Shown: positions 47,778-56,307, numbered from the stretch's first letter. The stretch: DNA of 64,000 nt from Paenarthrobacter nitroguajacolicus (GCF_029952445.1 NZ_JAQPPK010000011.1:1-64000), one strand, 5' to 3'. Notes: generated by a model from the letters alone, not told the origin. Program-made: numbers and translations.

Positions 47778-49691
47778 ATGAGCATGGACCGCGTGGCCTG
47801 GAGCTCGCTGTACAACATCACCACCGCAAAGTCCGGCTCCAAGCCGTTCTCCAAGGAGACCCTCAAACGGGTCCTGGCCTTCGCCGCCCCGCACAAGGGA
47901 AAGCTGATCGCCTTCGTCATTGCCTCCATCGCGGGCGCTTTCCTGGCGGTGGCCACGCCGGTGCTCGCAGGCCAGGTTGTTGACGCCATCATCGCCAACG
48001 CGGGCGTGGGAACAGTCATTTGGCTGGCCGTCCTCATCGCGATCGTTGCTGTTGGCGAGGCCGGAGTGGGGCTGCTGACGCGTTGGCTTTCCTCGATCAT
48101 CGGCGAAGGCGTGATCGTGGACCTGCGCACGAGGGTGTTCGACCATGTGCAGCGCATGCCCATTGCGTTCTTCACCAGGACACGGACCGGTGCTTTGGTG
48201 AGCCGGCTGAACAATGACGTCATCGGTGCGCAGTCCGCCTTTGCCGGCACCCTGTCCGGGGTGGTCAGCAATGTGGTGGCCCTGGCGTTGACCCTGGCCG
48301 TCATGCTCAATACCTCCTGGCTGGTGACGGTGCTGGCCATGGTGTTGTTGCCGATCTTCCTGATCCCTGCGCGCCGCATGGGTTCCAAACTGGCCGACCT
48401 CCGCCGTGAAGCAGCGGCCCACAACGCCGCCATGGGTACGCAGATGACGGAGCGTTTCTCGGCGCCCGGTGCCACGCTGGTGAAGCTGTTCGGCCGACCG
48501 GACGAGGAATCACGGGAATTCGCCGACCGGGCAGGACGGGTGCGGGACATCGGCATCCGGACAGCCATGCTGCAATTCACCTTTGTCACAGCCCTGACCC
48601 TGGTATCCGCGCTGGCCCTGGCTCTTGTGTACGGCCTGGGCGGCTGGTTGGCCCTCAGCGGTCAGCTTGCCCCTGGCGATGTGGTGGTCCTGGCGCTCCT
48701 GCTGACCCGCCTCTATGCTCCATTGACGGCGTTGTCCAACGCCCGTGTTGAGATCATGAGCGCCCTGGTCAGCTTTGAGCGGGTCTTCGAGATCCTGGAC
48801 CTGAAGCCGCTCATCACGGAGAAGCCCGACGCCGTCGAGGTTGCCCCCGGTCCTGTGGCGGTGGAATTTGATGACGTCCGCTTCTCCTACCCTTCAGCGG
48901 ACAAGGTGTCCCTTGCCTCGTTGGAGGAAGTGTCCACGCTGGACACCCGCGGCGGGGAGGAAGTGCTGCACGGAGTCAGCTTCAGGGTTGAACCCGGTCA
49001 GACCGTGGCGTTGGTGGGCTCCTCCGGCGCCGGCAAGTCAACGATCGCCCAGCTGCTGTCCCGTTTGTACGACGTCGATTCCGGTGCTGTCCGCCTCGGT
49101 GGCCACGGTTCCATGACCGGCGCCGATGTCCGCGACATCACCTTCGATTCGCTGCGCGACACTTTGGGCATGGTGACCCAGGACGGCCACCTCTTCCACG
49201 AGACCATCGCCTCCAACCTGCGCCTCGCACGACCGGATGCCAGCGAGGAGGACATGTGGGATGTGCTCCGGCGTGCCCGCCTGGAACCCATGATCCGTTC
49301 CCTGCCCGATGGCCTGGAAACCGTGGTGGGCGAGCGCGGTTACCGGCTCTCCGGCGGCGAGCGCCAACGGCTCACCATCGCGCGTTTGCTCATCAAGCAG
49401 CCGCGGGTCGTGATCCTGGACGAAGCCACGGCAGCGCTGGACTCCACCAACGAAGCCGCCGTGCAGGCGGCCTTGGGTGAGGCGCTTCAGGGGCGTACCG
49501 CCGTCGTGATTGCGCACCGGCTGTCCACCATCCGCGCCGCCGACGCGATCCTTGTGGTTGAGGACGGCCGGATCGTGGAGCGGGGCACCCATACCGAACT
49601 GCTGGCCGCGGACGGTCGATACGCCGAGCTGTACCAGACCCAGTTCGCGGAGGCCACGGCTGTGGCGCAGGAGGCGGTTCCGGAGCTGTAG
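47778..49691 (+). CDS. ABC exporter, fused membrane and ATP-binding domains
   Basis: ATG at 47778 with AGGAGA about 7 bases upstream; 637 residues. Six membrane segments (about 35-320) are followed by a nucleotide-binding domain with GSSGAGKST, signature LSGGERQR and VVILDEATAALD. It should work as a homodimer exporting lipids or drugs. It follows the ABC-F gene by 2 bp, so it shares the attenuated leader and may add efflux to ribosome protection. Confidence 0.92.
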   Translation: MSMDRVAWSSLYNITTAKSGSKPFSKETLKRVLAFAAPHKGKLIAFVIASIAGAFLAVATPVLAGQVVDAIIANAGVGTVIWLAVLIAIVAVGEAGVGLLTRWLSSIIGEGVIVDLRTRVFDHVQRMPIAFFTRTRTGALVSRLNNDVIGAQSAFAGTLSGVVSNVVALALTLAVMLNTSWLVTVLAMVLLPIFLIPARRMGSKLADLRREAAAHNAAMGTQMTERFSAPGATLVKLFGRPDEESREFADRAGRVRDIGIRTAMLQFTFVTALTLVSALALALVYGLGGWLALSGQLAPGDVVVLALLLTRLYAPLTALSNARVEIMSALVSFERVFEILDLKPLITEKPDAVEVAPGPVAVEFDDVRFSYPSADKVSLASLEEVSTLDTRGGEEVLHGVSFRVEPGQTVALVGSSGAGKSTIAQLLSRLYDVDSGAVRLGGHGSMTGADVRDITFDSLRDTLGMVTQDGHLFHETIASNLRLARPDASEEDMWDVLRRARLEPMIRSLPDGLETVVGERGYRLSGGERQRLTIARLLIKQPRVVILDEATAALDSTNEAAVQAALGEALQGRTAVVIAHRLSTIRAADAILVVEDGRIVERGTHTELLAADGRYAELYQTQFAEATAVAQEAVPEL

Positions 49692-49692
49692 A

Positions 49693-49758
49693 CCCAACTG
49701 GGTAACAGCAAACGTTCCACTGGCACCTCAGTGGAGCGTTTGCTGTCACTTAGTTGGG
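49693..49758. repeat. Long two-part palindrome at the ABC exporter / NUDIX junction
   Basis: An inner stem ACAGCAAACGTTCCACT (49705-49721) pairs with AGTGGAGCGTTTGCTGT (49730-49746), with one G-U-like position in 17; an outer stem CCCAACT/AGTTGGG (49693-49699, 49752-49758) closes it. It covers the NUDIX stop codon. It may be a bidirectional terminator, but it has no T-tract and looks like a REP-type palindrome. Confidence 0.7.
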
Positions 49759-50148
49759 TGCCGCGAGGGCCGGGAGCACGTGGTCCGTGAGGAGCGGTGC
49801 AAGGTCCCCGGGCAGGGGAGCGTCGAGGTCGAGCCAGCGGATTTCAGCGATTTCCGCAGAGGGCTGGGCTTCCCATGTTCCTGGAGCCGTGAAGACAGTG
49901 GCCTCGATAGTGGTTTGGTCTTCGTTGGCGGCGACAGCATGCCAGACGCCCAGGAGTTCCAGGTCTTCCGGGGACACCTCGATGCCAACTTCTTCGAGGA
50001 GCTCCCGGGACGCCGCCTCTGCAGCACTCTCACCGGCCTCCGGCTTTCCGCCGGGGTGCATGAACTTCTCCGTGCCGCGCTTCCTGACGGTGAGGAGTTG
50101 GCCGGCCTGGTTGTAGACGCATACTGCGCTGACCACGATCACGTTCAT
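49750..50148 (-). CDS. NUDIX hydrolase
   Basis: 132 residues. The Nudix box GGKPEAGESAAEAASRELLEEVG is intact (G-x5-E-x7-REUxEExGU, about residues 33-55). It hydrolyses nucleoside diphosphates linked to another moiety; the substrate is unknown. The gene overlaps the upstream DUF6314 gene by 4 bp (ATGA), and its end lies inside the long palindrome. Confidence 0.93.
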   Translation of the reverse strand: MNVIVVSAVCVYNQAGQLLTVRKRGTEKFMHPGGKPEAGESAAEAASRELLEEVGIEVSPEDLELLGVWHAVAANEDQTTIEATVFTAPGTWEAQPSAEIAEIRWLDLDAPLPGDLAPLLTDHVLPALAAPN

Positions 50149-50588
50149 GTGTTTCTCCTCAGGTGCGACACCAGCAGCAAATCCTTGGCGGGCCCGCGCA
50201 CGTCCCAGGTGAAGCTGAATGAATCAGGCCCTTCCCACAGGTAATTGACGCGGTAATCGTCGGGATCACACCAGTGTTCGTCCTGGTGGCCCTGCTCTGA
50301 AAAGCTCATGACGTGGAACGGCCGGCCATCGGGAAAGAACACGTCCATCGCGTCGGGTCCATTGCCTGGCTTCAGGACGTATTCGCGGAAGGCGGGACCT
50401 GAGTGTGTGGGCCAGTGCATGGTTCCGTCTTCACGGTAGTCCAGGCCGCCGTCGGGGTTCTGTTGGTAACGCACGACGCCGGTAAAGGTGCCTTGGGTGC
50501 CTGAGGACCGGTCCAGGAGGGTCCGCTCCACCGCCCAGCTGCCGGCCAGGTAGGCCCGCAGGTCCGGGGTGGGCTGCTGATGGTTCAA
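50145..50588 (-). CDS. DUF6314-family protein
   Basis: 147 residues. The layout AYLAGSWAVERTLLD, YREDGTMHW, FFPDGRPFHVMSF and DEHWCDPDDYRVNY (a lipocalin-like beta-barrel pattern) fits the DUF6314 family. Function unknown. It is coupled to the NUDIX gene by an ATGA overlap and begins just downstream of the tRNA gene. Confidence 0.8.
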   Translation of the reverse strand: MNHQQPTPDLRAYLAGSWAVERTLLDRSSGTQGTFTGVVRYQQNPDGGLDYREDGTMHWPTHSGPAFREYVLKPGNGPDAMDVFFPDGRPFHVMSFSEQGHQDEHWCDPDDYRVNYLWEGPDSFSFTWDVRGPAKDLLLVSHLRRNT

Positions 50589-50589
50589 G

Positions 50590-50662
50590 TGCCCTCGATT
50601 GGAATCGAACCAACGACACCGGCTTTAGGAGAGCCGTGCTCTATCCACTGAGCTACGAGGGC
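50590..50662 (-). tRNA. tRNA-Arg (anticodon CCT)
   Basis: The minus strand reads GCCCTCGTAGCTCAGTGGAT at its 5' end, has an anticodon loop CTCCTAA with anticodon CCT for the AGG codon, and a T-arm GGTTCGATTCC. The acceptor stem GCCCTCG/CGAGGGC pairs fully and the 3' CCA is not encoded. It is 73 bases long. Confidence 0.96.
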
Positions 50663-50770
50663 CTGTGTGTCCACGGCTTGGAATCCCACTGCTGGAGCTC
50701 GAGGGCCCGGACACGACTACAAGCATACAAGCTGCCGGGGCCGTGCCTGAACACCACTAGGCTGGCGGTC

Positions 50771-51556
50771 ATGAAAGGGCATCTGACTGCACCGGCACCT
50801 GCCGGATGGTTCCTCCCCGACGTCCGCAGCATCAGGGCACGCATCGGAGGCTGGGCGCAACTGAGCGTTGTCCAGTACTTCGTGGCCGAGTCCGCCGTGA
50901 TCGAGGCCTGGGCGGGTCCGGAGCCGTACAGCCGGGCCACCGGATTCATCAGTGACCTGGGCGCGGTTTCCTGCGGACTGTACGAAGACCGGTCTGTCTG
51001 TTCGCCCTTGCATTGGCTGATGAACGCCTCCTTCGTAGTGCAGGGCCTTGCCTTGGTCCTGGGGGCGCTCTTCCTGACGGCAGGGCTGTTGAGCGTCGCG
51101 GCAAGGCCGGGGGTTCAGGCCAGACGCTTCCGTGCCGTGGAGGGCGGTTCGTCGCCGACCCGTGTGCTGGCGGTGCCGTGGATCCTGGCCGTTGCCATCC
51201 GGATCCTCACGGGCGTGGCGGGTCTTGGAACCGTAATTGTTGGGCTTGTTCCCGAAGACCTCGGCTCACCGTGGCACTTCGCCGGTGCCCTCATGTTCTT
51301 TATTGGAGGCGGGTTCGCGTTGCTCCTGCTGGCCATAGTGTGGTTCCGGCAGACGCCCGTGAGTTGGTTTCTCGCTGTGTGTGGGCTGATCTGTTTGGGT
51401 GCGCTGGTGGTCGGAGGGATCACGGGAATGGACGTGCCCCAACCCGGAATCCTGGAACGGCTCATGGGTTATCCCGTAACCATAGGTTTGGCAACGGCGG
51501 GCTTGGTGATCGCGCAGCGCGTGCACGCGGGACGAAAAGCGCTCAGGGCCGGTTGA
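50771..51556 (+). CDS. DUF998-family membrane protein
   Basis: ATG at 50771 (MKGHLTAPAPAGWF) gives 261 residues with about six membrane segments. The early NFISDLG-like segment (TGFISDLGAVSCG) and HWLMNASFVVQG are marks of DUF998. Function unknown. Its last codons (Ala-Leu-Arg-Ala-Gly-stop) are the first copy of an 18-bp tandem repeat that continues past the stop. Confidence 0.8.
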   Translation: MKGHLTAPAPAGWFLPDVRSIRARIGGWAQLSVVQYFVAESAVIEAWAGPEPYSRATGFISDLGAVSCGLYEDRSVCSPLHWLMNASFVVQGLALVLGALFLTAGLLSVAARPGVQARRFRAVEGGSSPTRVLAVPWILAVAIRILTGVAGLGTVIVGLVPEDLGSPWHFAGALMFFIGGGFALLLLAIVWFRQTPVSWFLAVCGLICLGALVVGGITGMDVPQPGILERLMGYPVTIGLATAGLVIAQRVHAGRKALRAG

Positions 51557-51592
51557 GCGCTCAGAGTCGGTTGAGCGCTTAGGGCTGGTTGA
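51539..51592. repeat. Three 18-bp tandem repeats spanning two convergent gene ends
   Basis: Units of exactly 18 bp start at 51539 (GCGCTCAGGGCCGGTTGA), 51557 (GCGCTCAGAGTCGGTTGA) and 51575 (GCGCTTAGGGCTGGTTGA). Each contains TGA in the frame of the DUF998 gene. The first supplies its last five codons and stop; the third overlaps the last codons of the convergent lipoprotein gene. Confidence 0.85.
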
Positions 51593-52004
51593 GGAAGTAC
51601 TCGCGGAAGTCCACCAGCGAGGAAGTGCCTGTGTAGCCGAGGGCATCCGACCCCACCGACACCGAGTCGTCCGGCGAAAAGATGCTGACCGAGAAGGACC
51701 CGTTGTCGAGGTCCTTGGTCTTCTCGAGCATTGCGGGGAGGGCTTTGCCCAGTGCCTGGCTAAGCTCGGATTGGTCAGTGCCGGTCCCTGTGAGTGACGC
51801 GGTGATGAAGTTCCCTGAGGTGTTCATATTCACGTGTAACCGGGCGTCCGTCACCCCGGGAACCGACATCGCGGCGTCGTGCATGTCCTTGCCGAGGCGC
51901 TCTGCCTTGGAGGGACCACCCAGACCGCACGCGGTGATGCCGAGGATGAGCAGCCCGATGATGAAGGCAGACGCTACGCGCCTGGGAAGTTTGCTCAAGA
52001 TCAC
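51579..52004 (-). CDS. Small lipoprotein (possible immunity or accessory factor)
   Basis: 141 residues with a lipobox (LGITAC, Cys26). The remaining 115 residues are compact and soluble with no recognised family; DNMNTSG- and SGNFITASLTGTG-like stretches suggest a beta-rich fold. Its ATG overlaps the stop of the WXG-hydrolase gene (ATGA), so it is translationally coupled to it. A lipoprotein partner of a secreted lipase-like protein is suggested by this layout; it is not proven. Confidence 0.8.
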   Translation of the reverse strand: MILSKLPRRVASAFIIGLLILGITACGLGGPSKAERLGKDMHDAAMSVPGVTDARLHVNMNTSGNFITASLTGTGTDQSELSQALGKALPAMLEKTKDLDNGSFSVSIFSPDDSVSVGSDALGYTGTSSLVDFREYFLNQP

Positions 52005-53455
52005 TGCTTTCGAGAGATGTTGGAAACGGTTGAGGACACCTGGCTGGCGTCGATTGTGAGGAACTGTTGGGTGGATTCCTTTTGACTGTACTGGTTGATG
52101 GGACCACCGCCCTCCTGCTGGGTAACCGACTCAACATAGCGGTTGGAGTCGTGGTAGCTGATCCCGGCGAATCCCGGATCGATGTCCGGATTGGGCAGCG
52201 TGACAACCATCGCGTTGTTGTCCCGGGTTGCGCTCACGCCGCCACCGGGCAGCAGCGTGGCGTCGGCCAGGTCAACCTGTGGGACGGGGTCGCCGGCGTG
52301 TTGAAGGGCAAGGACATCGATGGACGCCGGGATGGGTGCCGAATCAACGGGTGAGCCGAACGTGACCACGTTGGTGACGTTGAACCTGTTGGTGAAGCTG
52401 CTGTCCGAGGCCAGGGCCGTGGCGATCATGCCACCTTGGGAGTGTCCGGACAGCATCACCGGGGCATCATTGGGGATTCCGGCTTTCTCCATGGCCAGGC
52501 GCACTGCCTCTGCGGCGGTGGACAGGTTGCCGCCGGCGAGTTCAAGATTTCCGGTGAGGTCTGTGGGATTGGCGGCGCCATCGGGCATCCAGCGCGTGGT
52601 TCCCGGAATGCTGACGATGTAGGCAGGAGGTCCGCCCGGTTTGTCCACGGTGGTGATGCGGATGCCGGTGTCCTCAGTGCCGGCCATTCCGGCGTCGCCG
52701 TAGGCTGCATTGGTGGTGGCCACGATGGCACTGATGCTGGACGGCACAGGTGTTTCGGATCTGCCGTTCGCATCTGATTTATTGGGATTCCCCACGGTCA
52801 GCGGGATCGGCTCCCCGGCGACCGGCCGGCCGTCATCCATCAGGTGCGGATTGTGGAAGCCGAAACTTGTCACCGTGGCGGCGGTGTTCCATGTCGCCGC
52901 TACGAAAAGCACTCCGTTGGACACCAGCTGGGTGATCGACGGCGGTTCGCCCGAAATGAGCCACCCCCAGCCCATGTTCACGAAGTCGCCGAACCGGGTG
53001 GCGCGGTTTTCCTCGGCATCCATCAGGTTTCCGACCGGCAGGGGAGCCAGGTCCTGGGCGAGATGCCACATGGTTGAGGCGGTCCCGGCCAGCACACTGG
53101 TGACCCTACCGACGTCGTCCCAAAGGTCCCCGGCCTCTTCGGACGCCGAGTCCAAGAGCCGGTCAAGGGCAGTACTGCCTCCGGACCCCGCCGAGGTGGT
53201 GCTGGCCGCCAGTTGCTCCTCAACGTTGCGTTGCACGGCGTTGGAGGCAGCCTCGAGCGCGTGCCCGGCCGCGACGAGTTGGCTGCGGTACGCTTTCCAG
53301 TCCTGTGCGAACCGCTGCCCGTCGTCGCCGTGCCACTGGACATTTGTGATCAGGGGCGTGAGGCTGCCGCTCAAATCCAGCAATCGCTGGCTGCTGCGGG
53401 CAAACTCTTTGCTGAGGCGTCGCCCGGCTTCGACGTCCATTCCATGGAGGCTCAT
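52001..53455 (-). CDS. WXG-type N-terminus fused to an alpha/beta-hydrolase (putative type VII effector)
   Basis: ATG at 53455 (overlapping the upstream TGA) gives 484 residues. The first about 100 residues are helical with a WxG turn at Trp41-His-Gly43 (VQWHGDDGQRF). After a linker, the C-terminal half is a lipase/esterase fold with SGHSQGG (Ser339), Asp389 (HAGDP) and His435 (SYHDSN) as a plausible catalytic triad. No signal peptide is visible, as expected for WXG export. The upstream possible EspG-like gene and the downstream lipoprotein gene both overlap it by 4 bp. The hydrolase substrate is unknown. Confidence 0.8.
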   Translation of the reverse strand: MSLHGMDVEAGRRLSKEFARSSQRLLDLSGSLTPLITNVQWHGDDGQRFAQDWKAYRSQLVAAGHALEAASNAVQRNVEEQLAASTTSAGSGGSTALDRLLDSASEEAGDLWDDVGRVTSVLAGTASTMWHLAQDLAPLPVGNLMDAEENRATRFGDFVNMGWGWLISGEPPSITQLVSNGVLFVAATWNTAATVTSFGFHNPHLMDDGRPVAGEPIPLTVGNPNKSDANGRSETPVPSSISAIVATTNAAYGDAGMAGTEDTGIRITTVDKPGGPPAYIVSIPGTTRWMPDGAANPTDLTGNLELAGGNLSTAAEAVRLAMEKAGIPNDAPVMLSGHSQGGMIATALASDSSFTNRFNVTNVVTFGSPVDSAPIPASIDVLALQHAGDPVPQVDLADATLLPGGGVSATRDNNAMVVTLPNPDIDPGFAGISYHDSNRYVESVTQQEGGGPINQYSQKESTQQFLTIDASQVSSTVSNISRKQ

Positions 53456-54309
53456 GCGCGCACGCTCCCATCGGCAGCGCTGCCAAGATATTCGCGGGCT
53501 CCCAGGAGGGACCACGCGAATTCCCGTCCGATGTCTGTGGCAGGAACTGCCGCCAAGGACACAGGGGCGTCTTCTTCCGGAGTTTCGTCAGAAGAGTACG
53601 ACCGGTCCACGGAGTACAGCCGGTCTGCGACAGCCCACACACGGCCCCTGGCATAGGGCCGGGAACCAGCCTGCCCCGTGGGGGTCGCTGAGACGCCGAG
53701 ATGGATTGTGCAGGTGGTGTCGGCCGCAGTTTCACCCGGCGTGGCCCCATGCTGCCCGTCCAACTGCGAGAGGTCCGGAAATTGGCGGCTGAGGGCGGCC
53801 CACGCGTCTTCCTCCTGGAAGAAGGAAACCTCGACGGCGTTGCGGACTTCCGTTAGACCGGCACCGTCAGCCTGATGGCTGATGCGGCGCTGATACGAAA
53901 CGCCGACGCCCCGGCCACCTGCCAGCCCGATCTCCGTGTGGACAGAGTGTTCCTCAGGCCGGACTGCGTCTCCAGACGGAGCAGCGTCCCTGAGCTGCAC
54001 AGTGTCCTTGAACTGCACTGTGTCCCTGAACTGCACCACAGTCGACGCCTTCACGGGCGCGGATGCGGCAAGGGCGACGGCAAGCACCCACTGCGGCGAC
54101 ATCACGCCATGGGCATCGAGAATGCCGGCACGGCGCAGTTCGTCCCCGGTTTCCGGTGAACGGACGCCCTGCTCAGGCAAGGAAGCCTGGTAGTCGGCAA
54201 AGTCCGCTTCGTTTCCCAGCGTTTCTGCTGCCCTGCGGACACTCTCAGCCCACGCCAGACCACTGACCTCGACGATGTTGAGCCTGGAATCGGCCTCAAG
54301 TTTCCTCAT
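53452..54309 (-). CDS. Hypothetical protein, possibly EspG-like (type VII chaperone)
   Basis: ATG at 54309 (MRKLEADSRLNIVEVSG) is preferred over an upstream start at 54360, but either is possible; 285 residues. The layout, with a central helix LRRAGILDAHGVMSPQWVLAVALAA and a C-terminal AVADRLYSVDRSYSS, recalls EspG chaperones of type VII systems, but the match is weak. Residues about 106-123 are a hexapeptide repeat QFRDTV/QFKDTV/QLRDAA. The stop overlaps the WXG-hydrolase start. Confidence 0.5.
   Translation of the reverse strand: MRKLEADSRLNIVEVSGLAWAESVRRAAETLGNEADFADYQASLPEQGVRSPETGDELRRAGILDAHGVMSPQWVLAVALAASAPVKASTVVQFRDTVQFKDTVQLRDAAPSGDAVRPEEHSVHTEIGLAGGRGVGVSYQRRISHQADGAGLTEVRNAVEVSFFQEEDAWAALSRQFPDLSQLDGQHGATPGETAADTTCTIHLGVSATPTGQAGSRPYARGRVWAVADRLYSVDRSYSSDETPEEDAPVSLAAVPATDIGREFAWSLLGAREYLGSAADGSVRA
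53990..54043 (-). repeat. Three 18-bp tandem repeats coding a hexapeptide repeat
   Basis: Units of 18 bp start at 53990, 54008 and 54026 (core CTGAACTGCACTGTGTCC with a few changes). They encode the in-frame hexapeptides Q-F/L-R/K-D-T/A-V/A inside the possible EspG-like protein. The repeat number could vary between strains. Confidence 0.75.
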
Positions 54310-54420
54310 GAATCCCCAAATCCACTCGCGCACGCCAGCACTTGGCGGCATGCGCAACACTATCGGGGAGGGTCTGGGCGTGGAATGGGGAGAAGTGCCC
54401 CCCGGCTCAGGGGGCGCGGA

Positions 54421-55050
54421 TCAGCCGGCGCGCTTCTTCCCCAGGAACACGGCAACCACTCCGCACACGAGGCTCACCAGGAAAAGTACCCAGGACGCAA
54501 CAGTGACCGCCGACGCAAGGGCGACCGAACCGGCGTCGGGCGTTTCAGCTGCCAGCACCGAATCGATGGCCACGTTGGACCACAAGTGGGCCACGGCGAA
54601 AAGCAGGGGAGCGGCCCACATGGCCCAGCGCCACGACTTGCGCGCCACGTTGGTCCCGATCAGCAGCAGCCAGCTGAAGCCGAAGATCAGCGGGAACAAC
54701 GTACCGGCGGTCTTGTGGACGTAATTGAGCTGGCCTCGGGCGGACTCGTCCATGGCAGCGCGGAGCTGGGCGACATAATCCTGGGAGAAGCCACCGATCA
54801 GGGAGTCCGGCATGGCCAGCCCGCCCGAGAGTTGCGTCATCTGGTTCAGGGTCAGCAGGTGCAGGTACCAAAAGAGGAACAAGCTGGCCACCACGCCCGC
54901 GATCACAATGAGCTTGGAGTTGCTTTGCGCCTTGGCCGGCGTGCGCTGTGTTGTGGGGTTGATCACGGGAGGAAGGCTGTGATCGGGAACCACTGCCTTG
55001 GCTCCGTGCTTCTTGATGCGTTGCGCTGGTGTCTTGGCCATGTCATTCAT
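54421..55050 (-). CDS. Four-helix membrane protein of unknown function
   Basis: ATG at 55050 (MNDMAKTPAQRIKKHG) gives 209 residues; an inner Met at 55041 is possible. A basic cytoplasmic start, one hydrophobic segment (about 46-66) and three more toward the C-terminus are visible, with an external helix between the first two. The family is not recognised. It is divergent from the inositol-phosphatase-like gene with a 24-bp gap, so promoters must overlap. Confidence 0.65.
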   Translation of the reverse strand: MNDMAKTPAQRIKKHGAKAVVPDHSLPPVINPTTQRTPAKAQSNSKLIVIAGVVASLFLFWYLHLLTLNQMTQLSGGLAMPDSLIGGFSQDYVAQLRAAMDESARGQLNYVHKTAGTLFPLIFGFSWLLLIGTNVARKSWRWAMWAAPLLFAVAHLWSNVAIDSVLAAETPDAGSVALASAVTVASWVLFLVSLVCGVVAVFLGKKRAG

Positions 55051-55074
55051 TATCCCGCCACATAAGCTGGAACC

Positions 55075-55920
55075 ATGACCACCGGCAGGCACACCGCAAC
55101 TGAACTCGATCCCACCCTCGACGACTACCAGCTGGCCAGCGCCCTGGTCCGCGAAGCAGGCCAACTGGCGCTGCTGATGCGGATGGGCGGTTTACAGGGC
55201 GAACGGAAGACGTCAATTTCCGACGTCGTCACCGCGGCCGATCACGCAGCCGAGGCTTACGTCCTGGAACAGTTGCGACGCTGCCGGCCCGAGGACGGCA
55301 TCCTTGGTGAAGAAGGTGCCTCGGTGGCGGGGACCAGCGGGCGGACCTGGGTGATCGACCCCGTGGACGGCACCTACAACTTTCTGCACGGCTCCACGTA
55401 CTGGTGCTCGGCCATCGCCTTGAAGCGGGACGACGCCGACCATGGAGGAAGCCCCGTAGCGGACCCGTCAGTGCTGCTGGGGGCCATCTACCAGCCCGAA
55501 CTCGACAAGCTTTGGCTGGGCGGCGAAGACCAGCCGGCCACACTCAACGGAGAGCCGATCTCCGGATCCGGGGATGCGCCAGTGGCCGAAATCTCGGCAG
55601 CCACCTACATCCATCCCACCTGGCTCGCCGACCCCCGAACAGCCATGCCGTGGCACGCGGCCGCCATCACCGCTGCGTCCCTTCGGATGTTCGGCTCCGG
55701 TTCATGCGACCTCGGACGGGTGGCCGATGGTGAACTCGGCTGCTGGTTCCAGCACAGCTGCCCCGAATGGGATTGGCTCCCGGGCAAGGCGATCGTACGC
55801 GCGGCAGGTGGGGACACCGCCGTCGTCAAGGTCAACGGCATGAACTGGTTCGTTGCCGGAAGCCCGACGGCGGTCCGCGAGTTGGGTGCCGCCCTGACCT
55901 CGGTTCCGCAGTTCGCGTAG
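55075..55920 (+). CDS. Inositol monophosphatase-family protein
   Basis: 281 residues. Metal-binding motifs GEEG (about 78-81), WVIDPVDGTYNF (Asp95 and Asp98), and the late WDWLPGKAIVRAAGG are present, so a lithium-sensitive-type phosphatase acting on inositol phosphate, PAP or histidinol phosphate is likely. Substrate is not decided by sequence. It is the first of a short plus-strand run. Confidence 0.88.
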   Translation: MTTGRHTATELDPTLDDYQLASALVREAGQLALLMRMGGLQGERKTSISDVVTAADHAAEAYVLEQLRRCRPEDGILGEEGASVAGTSGRTWVIDPVDGTYNFLHGSTYWCSAIALKRDDADHGGSPVADPSVLLGAIYQPELDKLWLGGEDQPATLNGEPISGSGDAPVAEISAATYIHPTWLADPRTAMPWHAAAITAASLRMFGSGSCDLGRVADGELGCWFQHSCPEWDWLPGKAIVRAAGGDTAVVKVNGMNWFVAGSPTAVRELGAALTSVPQFA

Positions 55921-55947
55921 TGGCTGAAGCCTGAGCCGGGAGTTTCT

Positions 55948-56307
55948 GTGTCCTATGACCTCCGTGTCTATTCTTCCGGCGTCCTCGATGCCGCCACACT
56001 TCGCGGACTTGTGGCGTCCAGTTGGGGACTGAGTATCGCCTCCGGGGCGGACTTGGAATCGATGCCCATGTTCCTGCCAGTTGATCGTCGCGGCGAGTAT
56101 GCGTTCACTGTGGACGGCCCCCTGGACGAAGACCCCGACGACGTACCCACCAGCGCGATCGGTTTGAGCCACAGCTACGACGTTTCCGTTGAGGGCAGCA
56201 AACACAAAGCAATCCCGGCAGCCTGGCGCTTTGCAAAGAAGCTCGCCAAGGCGTCCTCCGGCGTTGCGGTTGACCGTCAAACGGATGAATGCTGGCCACG
56301 GCAGTAA
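55948..56307 (+). CDS. Short hypothetical protein (119 aa), resembling the N-terminal part of a longer actinobacterial family
   Basis: GTG at 55948 (MSYDLRVYSSGVLDAATL) with a weak RBS. It contains AFTVDGPLDEDPDDVP and a C-terminal GVAVDRQTDECWPRQ. Longer proteins starting in this way and continuing for hundreds of residues occur in related organisms (from memory); here the frame stops after WPRQ and no continuation is visible in other frames, so it may be a truncated or stand-alone version. Confidence 0.5.
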   Translation: MSYDLRVYSSGVLDAATLRGLVASSWGLSIASGADLESMPMFLPVDRRGEYAFTVDGPLDEDPDDVPTSAIGLSHSYDVSVEGSKHKAIPAAWRFAKKLAKASSGVAVDRQTDECWPRQ

